Positions 60,801 through 64,000 of a stretch of 64,000 nt of DNA are shown piece by piece. The notes under the pieces are model-generated. The model did no database searches. It worked only from the letters and a program-made list of their open reading frames with translations, and was not told the origin of the DNA. The position numbers and the translations under genes are program-made. Source of the DNA: an uncultured Bacteroidia bacterium (lineage in GTDB: Bacteria; Bacteroidota; Bacteroidia; Bacteroidales; F082). The stretch is taken from contig CACYHX010000010.1 of the NCBI GenBank assembly GCA_902774365.1, forward strand, positions 26,173 to 90,172. The letters run 5' to 3'. How positions within the stretch are numbered: the first letter of the stretch is position 1; each line of letters starts with the position of its first letter.

Positions 60801-62339
60801 TACCGTCGTTCCTTTCAGCAACTTGGCTACCAATACATTGGGCGTATTGATACCTTGGTCGGAGAACTCACCCACTTGATATACGTCGTTGGAGCCGACG
60901 ATGGTGTATTGGTAGGCTACGGCCAGGGTTTGGTTGGCGTTGAGTGTCACATTCAAGGAGATGAAACCCAACTTCGGATTAAGCGAAAACTCACTAGGAC
61001 TCAGCCTGCGGGCGTTTTCCACTTTTTCGAAATCGCGTCCCGAAGCCATGTATCCTGTCCTGCCCAGACGCATGGGGTCGTTCGACATGTAGTTGGTCAC
61101 CGTGCTGATGTTGCGGATTTGGGTGGTGTCCATGCGCGTCAGCAGGTTGTTGGCGGCATTGCGAGGATAATAGTTGCTGTTGGTGGGAAGAACTTCGGGG
61201 TTGTAGATCCATGATGCCTTGCCTTCAGCCAAATCGTTTAAGGCAAGGATGTTACGCGTGTTTTGTGTCGAGGTGTTGGTGTTGGTAATCCAAACTTCGA
61301 TTTTGGTGATGTTGATACTTGAGGTGACTGTCGGCAGGGTGGCGAGAGCCGCTTCGTACTGGTCGCGGAAGTACTGGCTTAAGAAGAAGTGTCGGTTCTC
61401 TTCATAGTCCAAGCAGCTGAGGCTGAATTCGTTGGTTTGCGCGCCACCTTGTACGGTGATGTTTTGCGACTCGCTTTCTTGGTAGGACACGATGCCCGAA
61501 ATGGTGGTCTTGCCGAACTTCAGTTTGGTTTTAATACCGAACAGCTGCTGCGTACCTGTGATGAGGGTGCTGTTGAGCGGGAAGCTGACGTTACCGGCTT
61601 CGAGGAGCTGGATGATTTCGTCTTCCTTGCCTTCGTATTTTAGTGCGAGCTTGTCCTGGTAGTTGAAGGTCGCCTTGGTGTTCTTGTTGATGTTGAAGTT
61701 GATTTTGTCTCCGATTTTGGCCATCACGTTGAGCTGGATGTCTTGTTCGAAGATGAAGTCATTGTGCTTTTTGCGGCGTTCGCTCAACGAGGGGTCGTCA
61801 CGATAGCTGTGTTTGAAGCCGAAGGTGAGGTCGACGGAGCCTTGGGGACGAATGTCGATGGTGTTGCTGCCGAAGATGGTCTCAAAAGCCTTGCCTCCGA
61901 TATAGATGGGCGGGATGATGGAGCTGCCGTCGGTGGTGGAACGCGAGTTCTGTCTGCGGCGTTCTTTCCAATAGTCTTGTATTCCCTTTTTGCTTTGATA
62001 CTCAAAGTATTCGCTTTGCGAAAGCGTGGTCGGTGTGTCGTAATAGAACTCGCCAACGCGGCGTTTGAAGGTGTATTGTCCCGTGACGGGGTCGTAGATG
62101 ATTTCAGTGTTGAAGTTGTCGGGGTCGCTGAGGTAGAGCGGCGACTGGTTGTTGAGGTTTTCGAACGGGTTGCCCGTGTTGACAGGGACGGGATAGATCA
62201 CCTTGGTCGTGTCGGGTTCCACGGTAAAGGGGTGGTAGAAGATGTCATAAACACCCGCCGAGGCCGTTCGTGCGAAAAACAACGCGAACAGCATCAGGAG
62301 CGGGAATAGGAATATATGTCGTCTCATTGAGTGTTTCAA
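54900..62339 (-). CDS. sprA: Type IX secretion translocon protein SprA/Sov
   Basis: A 2479-residue outer-membrane protein, the channel of the Bacteroidota type IX secretion system (SprA in Flavobacterium, Sov in Porphyromonas). It has a signal peptide (HIFLFPLLMLFALFFARTASA), then many hundred residues of beta strands typical of the giant barrel. Family-like segments occur throughout: QGSVDLTFGFKHSYRDDPSLSERRKK, RIRVDGEFARFIPG, SYIDDFEGAKSTIDLR, VDPTPYSAGINADG and the final strand YGGITIRFSLAQ. A low-complexity Gly/Lys/Glu stretch near 1975-2005 (RGGKGGKGKEEKG) is in a loop. The gene lies 8 bp after ruvA. It exports proteins such as the cargo at 10799. Confidence 0.97.
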   Translation of the reverse strand: MKHSMRRHIFLFPLLMLFALFFARTASAGVYDIFYHPFTVEPDTTKVIYPVPVNTGNPFENLNNQSPLYLSDPDNFNTEIIYDPVTGQYTFKRRVGEFYYDTPTTLSQSEYFEYQSKKGIQDYWKERRRQNSRSTTDGSSIIPPIYIGGKAFETIFGSNTIDIRPQGSVDLTFGFKHSYRDDPSLSERRKKHNDFIFEQDIQLNVMAKIGDKINFNINKNTKATFNYQDKLALKYEGKEDEIIQLLEAGNVSFPLNSTLITGTQQLFGIKTKLKFGKTTISGIVSYQESESQNITVQGGAQTNEFSLSCLDYEENRHFFLSQYFRDQYEAALATLPTVTSSINITKIEVWITNTNTSTQNTRNILALNDLAEGKASWIYNPEVLPTNSNYYPRNAANNLLTRMDTTQIRNISTVTNYMSNDPMRLGRTGYMASGRDFEKVENARRLSPSEFSLNPKLGFISLNVTLNANQTLAVAYQYTIVGSNDVYQVGEFSDQGINTPNVLVAKLLKGTTVNTKMPIWNLMMKNVYNIRAFQVSSQDFMMNIFYNGNSNSTPYGYFTEGSVKGVSLLHLMGLDNLTTQNNPIAGGDGVFDFIDHATTQGGTINAANGRIFFPVLEPFGKHIHNKVFPDEPDLANKYAYDSLYTLTKTSAEQYSEKNKFTLKGYYSSQSGSEISLNAMNVAQGSVTVTAGGVQLVENVDYTVDYTLGRVTILNEGILNSGTPINIALESNSGFSAIRKTFLGARVEHEFNQDFHIGGTVLYLGEKSYTQKINYGEEAIANTIYGADLSYNTEARWLTTLIDALPGIETKAPSRIRVDGEFARFIPGISKSAAERNTSYIDDFEGAKSTIDLRLPTLWYMASTPQNQNDLFPEAAAGTGLDYGKNRAKLSWYVIDNSIFYDRNYNYRPANITNDELSRNSVRQVLETELFPTKDIAAGTQTNMSVFNLSYYPDEPGPYNYDVDPTPYSAGINADGKLNDPKSRWGGIMRRMESTDFEATNIEYIEFWLMDPFSEEQFENNPGKLYINLGDVSEDILRDGRKFYENGMPPTARVENVDTTIWGRVPTLQDIVGTFNNSSEARQYQDVGYDGLRDEDERSFFEENYLNIIKNRFGENSPAYAQAFNDPSSDDYHYFRSSDWDRDEIHSSILERYKYYANPEGNSPSDIQQTEGYTTSNSTLPNAEDINGDNTLSETERYYQYVIDLDPSKMIVGENHIADIFHSGGVSLPNGQISGVTWYQFRIPVRQPDKVIGHIDDFSSIRFMRMFVTDFQRPIVLRFATLDLVKGEWRTYSQSIQAPGEYEPNDISNATTFDISAVSIDENSRRDPIPYVIPPGILQERVIGTTQVTRINEQSLQMTVNNLVDGDGRAIYKTADFDLRQYKYLKMFVHAEAAHEDSPLDDQDLTVFMRIGTDFTENYYEYEVPLKVTPWGTAYTNKEAIWPEINNLDILLEDLVAVKQRRNEAMNQPNSNVRLNYIYAEKTKKGTVDGKDYYHTIKVIGNPSISDVEAMMIGIRNPKRQNLADVDDGQPKSAVVWVNELRLTDLNSKGGIAATGHFEATLADLGRVTVNGTYSSAGFGALDSRITNNTFEANSSFNVATDLELGKFIENTGVKIPMHIDYGENKITPLYNPYDPDIKLKDAMELMSEEERKEFTPTIHDFTRHKNINFMNVRKERTTKNKRNKNEQGGKNENPRDPNRAMGGGRGNMPKVHFYDLENFNLSFSYAETYQENTDIKHYLTKAYRGGLGYNYAGNPKNVTPFAKASWASKPALQIIKDFNFYYAPKSIVFNTEMYRFYSERELRNKSGGEIIIKPTYSKQWDWNRNYQLRYDLTRALTFEYSAQAQAYIYEPAGMVDKNEDPETWQLNRDTIKNELKHLGSMSRFQQNVNASYTLPINKIPIFNWINASANYQGTYNWTASAQSIQSRLGNVIDNSNNIQGNATLDFTKLYSKVPYLKTLNSPRRNNNSGRGGKGGKGKEEKGVDEQPNDSTKNKDKVNYGKIVLDNGLRILTLVKKVSGTYSMANGQTLPGFMPKAQYIGMTPGAGWAPGLGFVLGSSFGNDKNIFEKAVAHSIDVEDAKRWLTTDSILSNPYIRRNTEIINYRVNTEPLMGLKIDFTGQRNYTENRQLYFRYNEMTNTFDTYTPTNNGSFTMSYLMCRTSFVPSDSTASPLFDKLLGYRKIIADRIASGNPQWIENVNEYVFDSVAGDYFPRGYSSGSMDVLLYSFIAAYTGRDPNTMSLNPFPRFPLPNWNLTYNGLTNIPAIGKIFKTLSITHNYKSNYAINSWASNVYYDENNSIQTFENSDLIVPKYDISQIVLNEQYAPLIGIDFGLQNQMTINLQYKKARTMTLSFSNNQLTEVNSREFVVGAGYRIKDLSFAVISLGGKGSKQTIKNDLVLKLDIGYKKDITVLRRIDENNNQVSAGQNKINVYFTADYTFSQRLAAQAFLKYDLSIPFVANTFRNSTTYGGITIRFSLAQ

Positions 62340-62347
62340 ATACAGGT

Positions 62348-62929
62348 TTACAATATTTTAAGTGCTTCTTTGATGAGCGTTTCGACGGTGGCGTCGGGCA
62401 TCTGTTTCAGCAGGCGGTCGAGGGCTTTGTCGACGGCGCCCTTGCTGAAGCCCAATATCGTCAATGCTGATAACGCTTCAGTCTTGATAGTATTGTTTGG
62501 AGCAGCGAAAATTTCCGTCTGGAAATCGCTTTTCTTCAGTTTGTCTTTCAAATCGATTACGATGCGCTGGGCGGTCTTGGCGCCGATGCCTTTCACGGCT
62601 TGAATGGTCTTCACGTCGTCGGTGGCGATGGCGGTGCTCAACTCGTTGACGGTCAACGAGCTAAGGATAAGTCTCGCCGTGTTGCAGCCTACACCCGACA
62701 CGGAGATGAGAAGCTCGAAGAGGTCGCGTTCTTTGGCGGTGAAGAAGCCAAAGAGGTTGTGGGCATCCTCAAGGATCTGCTCGTGGACATAGAGTTTCAC
62801 CTCTTCCTTCTCGCCGATGGCGGTGAAGGTGTTGAGCGTGATGTTGATGAAATAGCCGATGCCATGGTTGTCGATGACGACGTAAGTGGGCGATTTTTCA
62901 GCTATTTTACCAGTGATGTAGGCAAGCAT
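62348..62929 (-). CDS. ruvA: Holliday junction branch migration protein RuvA
   Basis: RuvA binds four-way junctions and loads the RuvB motor. The 193-residue product has domain I (OB fold, MLAYITGKIAEKSPTYVVIDNHGIGYFINI), domain II with two helix-hairpin-helix motifs (LFELLISVSGVGCNTARLILSSL and LSTAIATDDVKTIQAVKGIGAKTAQRIVIDLKDK), and domain III (LTILGFSKGAVDKALDRLL) that contacts RuvB. It is directly upstream of sprA with 8 bp between, so it shares its transcript. A -7 box lies 23 bp before the ATG. Confidence 0.97.
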   Translation of the reverse strand: MLAYITGKIAEKSPTYVVIDNHGIGYFINITLNTFTAIGEKEEVKLYVHEQILEDAHNLFGFFTAKERDLFELLISVSGVGCNTARLILSSLTVNELSTAIATDDVKTIQAVKGIGAKTAQRIVIDLKDKLKKSDFQTEIFAAPNNTIKTEALSALTILGFSKGAVDKALDRLLKQMPDATVETLIKEALKIL

Positions 62930-62952
62930 TTGGTGTAGTTTGGATTAAACTG

Positions 62953-62960
62953 CAAAAATA
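62953..62960 (-). promoter_or_regulatory. -7 box (TATTTTTG) for ruvA-sprA
   Basis: A TAnnTTTG match on the minus strand 23 bp before the ruvA ATG; likely drives ruvA and sprA. Confidence 0.5.
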
Positions 62961-62996
62961 CAAAAAATAAGGATAGGAACTGAAAAAAAGAAAACA

Positions 62997-63024
62997 AAAA
63001 AAGAGGACTTTTCAGCCCTCTTTT
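62997..63024 (-). terminator. Terminator of the charged lipoprotein gene
   Basis: On the minus strand AAAGAGGGC pairs with GTCCTCTTT around TGAAAA (one G-T pair), followed by a T-rich run. Confidence 0.8.
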
Positions 63025-63044
63025 CATTGATTGTGTGTTTCTAC

Positions 63045-63530
63045 TTACTCGGCAGGAGTCTCAGCGGGAGCTTCCTTGCAGCAAGGCTTGTCACCTTCAT
63101 GGTTGCAGCAGCCACCGAGGCGTTCAAGGATGAGGTCCTTCTGCTCGTCAACAGTCATGTTGGCGAAGTTGTCCCACTTGGCCTTCATTTCGGCGCACTT
63201 GGCTTCGCATTCAGCTTTTTGTTCTTCGGTCATTTCGGCCATCTCCTTGCAGACTTCCTCGCCGGCAGCCTTCATTTCTTCCATCTTGGCGTCCATTTCG
63301 GCAAACGTGGCGCAGGCCTTCTGGTTGAGTTCGGCCTTGGCTTCGTCGGTCATCTCGTCCCAATTGGCATAGGCGTCCTTCAGGGCGTGCATGGGGCACT
63401 CGTGCTTTTCTTCGACGACTTCAGTTTCCTCCTGAACCGGCTCGGCGACGGTTTCTTCTTGCTTAGGAGTGTTGTTGCAAGCCACCATAAAGAGGCTGGC
63501 TAAACCGAGAGTAAGAAATAACTTCTTCAT
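63045..63530 (-). CDS. Charged, Cys-containing small lipoprotein
   Basis: Unrecognised family. The 161-residue product has a lipoprotein signal (MKKLFLTLGLASLFMVAC, Cys18) and a Glu/Val-rich linker with HECPMHALKDAY. Two or three helical segments follow, very rich in Glu, Lys, Met and Ala with regularly placed Cys (KACATFAEMDAKMEEM, EVCKEMAEM, ECEAKCAEM). It ends in a Cys-rich tail GGCCNHEGDKPCCKE and a Pro/Ala/Glu terminus. The Cys/His/Met pattern could bind metal, for example copper or zinc; no evidence beyond composition. ATG 63530 is used because the frame to 63614 lacks a signal and crosses the promoter. Confidence 0.75.
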   Translation of the reverse strand: MKKLFLTLGLASLFMVACNNTPKQEETVAEPVQEETEVVEEKHECPMHALKDAYANWDEMTDEAKAELNQKACATFAEMDAKMEEMKAAGEEVCKEMAEMTEEQKAECEAKCAEMKAKWDNFANMTVDEQKDLILERLGGCCNHEGDKPCCKEAPAETPAE

Positions 63531-63593
63531 TTTCAATGATTTTAGGTTGTTGTTTGTTATAGATTTTGATGTTTTTCTCTTGTTTTGAGCGCG

Positions 63594-63601
63594 CAAAAAT
63601 A
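63594..63601 (-). promoter_or_regulatory. -7 box (TATTTTTG) for the charged lipoprotein
   Basis: A TAnnTTTG match on the minus strand 63 bp before the ATG. Confidence 0.5.
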
Positions 63602-63687
63602 CAAATATTTTCAATGCACGTCTAAAAAATGTGATTTTTCTAAAAATATTTCTTTGTGTATTAGTTGTTTATTTGTTTTGGAATACC

Positions 63688-63695
63688 TAATTTTG
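63688..63695 (+). promoter_or_regulatory. -7 box (TAATTTTG) for the pyruvate:ferredoxin oxidoreductase gene
   Basis: A TAnnTTTG match with TTG at 63665-63667 about 20 bp upstream; the ATG is 71 bp downstream, leaving a moderate leader. Confidence 0.5.
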
Positions 63696-63763
63696 CGGTC
63701 TGATTTTTCAATGATACGATGAAAATCGACTAAATCATAATTCATTCAATACTAAAACATTAA

Positions 63764-64000
<237 letters not shown>

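Overview
The window looks like a chromosomal segment of a Bacteroidales bacterium (Bacteroidota), probably an uncultured gut or rumen lineage. The evidence is a complete sprA/sov type IX secretion translocon gene, a protein with a C-terminal T9SS sorting tail, Bacteroidota lipoprotein signals, a V/A-type ATPase operon of Bacteroidota layout, and promoters with the phylum's -7 box TAnnTTTG. I cannot name a genus. Most of the DNA is moderately GC-rich and housekeeping; about 20.5-24.4 kb is clearly AT-rich and accessory.

Layout. 1-3.5 kb: 3' half of a V-type ATPase operon (B partial, D with an apparent frameshift, I, K). 3.5-6.6 kb: S4 RNA-binding protein and the GTPases Der and Era on the minus strand, then initiator tRNA-Met on the plus strand. 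6.7-9 kb: three lipoproteins of one family. 9-15 kb: NhaC-like antiporter, a T9SS cargo protein, a P-loop/dCMP deaminase fusion, a LOG-family hydrolase and MTA/SAH nucleosidase. 15-29.1 kb: an 11-gene minus-strand defence island. It is a type I restriction-modification locus (half-HsdS, HsdM, HsdS, HsdR, YgjP-like metallopeptidase) containing Fic, a Schlafen/AlbA ATPase and four consecutive TIR-domain genes, one of them a TIR-SLOG protein. 29.2-39.3 kb: M20 amidohydrolase, ManA, a TlpA thioredoxin, a predicted barrel protein, an Omp28-like lipoprotein, an MBOAT/SGNH acylation pair, TrmO and asparaginase. 39.5-42 kb: tRNA-Ser and an ExbB/ExbD energising operon. 42-47.2 kb: an operon of STAS protein, SpoIIE-type phosphatase, an ABC ATPase with an extra C-terminal domain, its permease, and a CPBP protease. 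47.3-53.3 kb: DusB, HAD phosphatase, a CAU-anticodon tRNA, serine deaminase, ThiL and UvrC. 53.3-64 kb: TonB, VanZ-like, GcvH, SprA, RuvA, a charged lipoprotein and the 5' end of pyruvate:ferredoxin oxidoreductase.

The strongest candidate for an undescribed system is the TIR cluster at 20474-24364 inside the restriction-modification operon. Two proteins resemble ThsB (MTH538-type TIR), one is a conventional TIR, and the 641-residue protein joins a possible degenerate TIR, an intact TIR and a SLOG domain. Known Thoeris logic (TIR makes an NAD-derived signal, SLOG senses it) suggests a Thoeris-like abortive defence with a TIR rather than SIR2 effector. Genes run head to tail with gaps of 2-13 bp, consistent with one transcript.

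No transposase, integrase, CRISPR array, rRNA or replication origin was seen, and no stretch over 300 bp lacks a gene. Intergenic DNA holds several palindromic repeats, including two diverged copies of an about 87-bp element predicted to fold like a cloverleaf.
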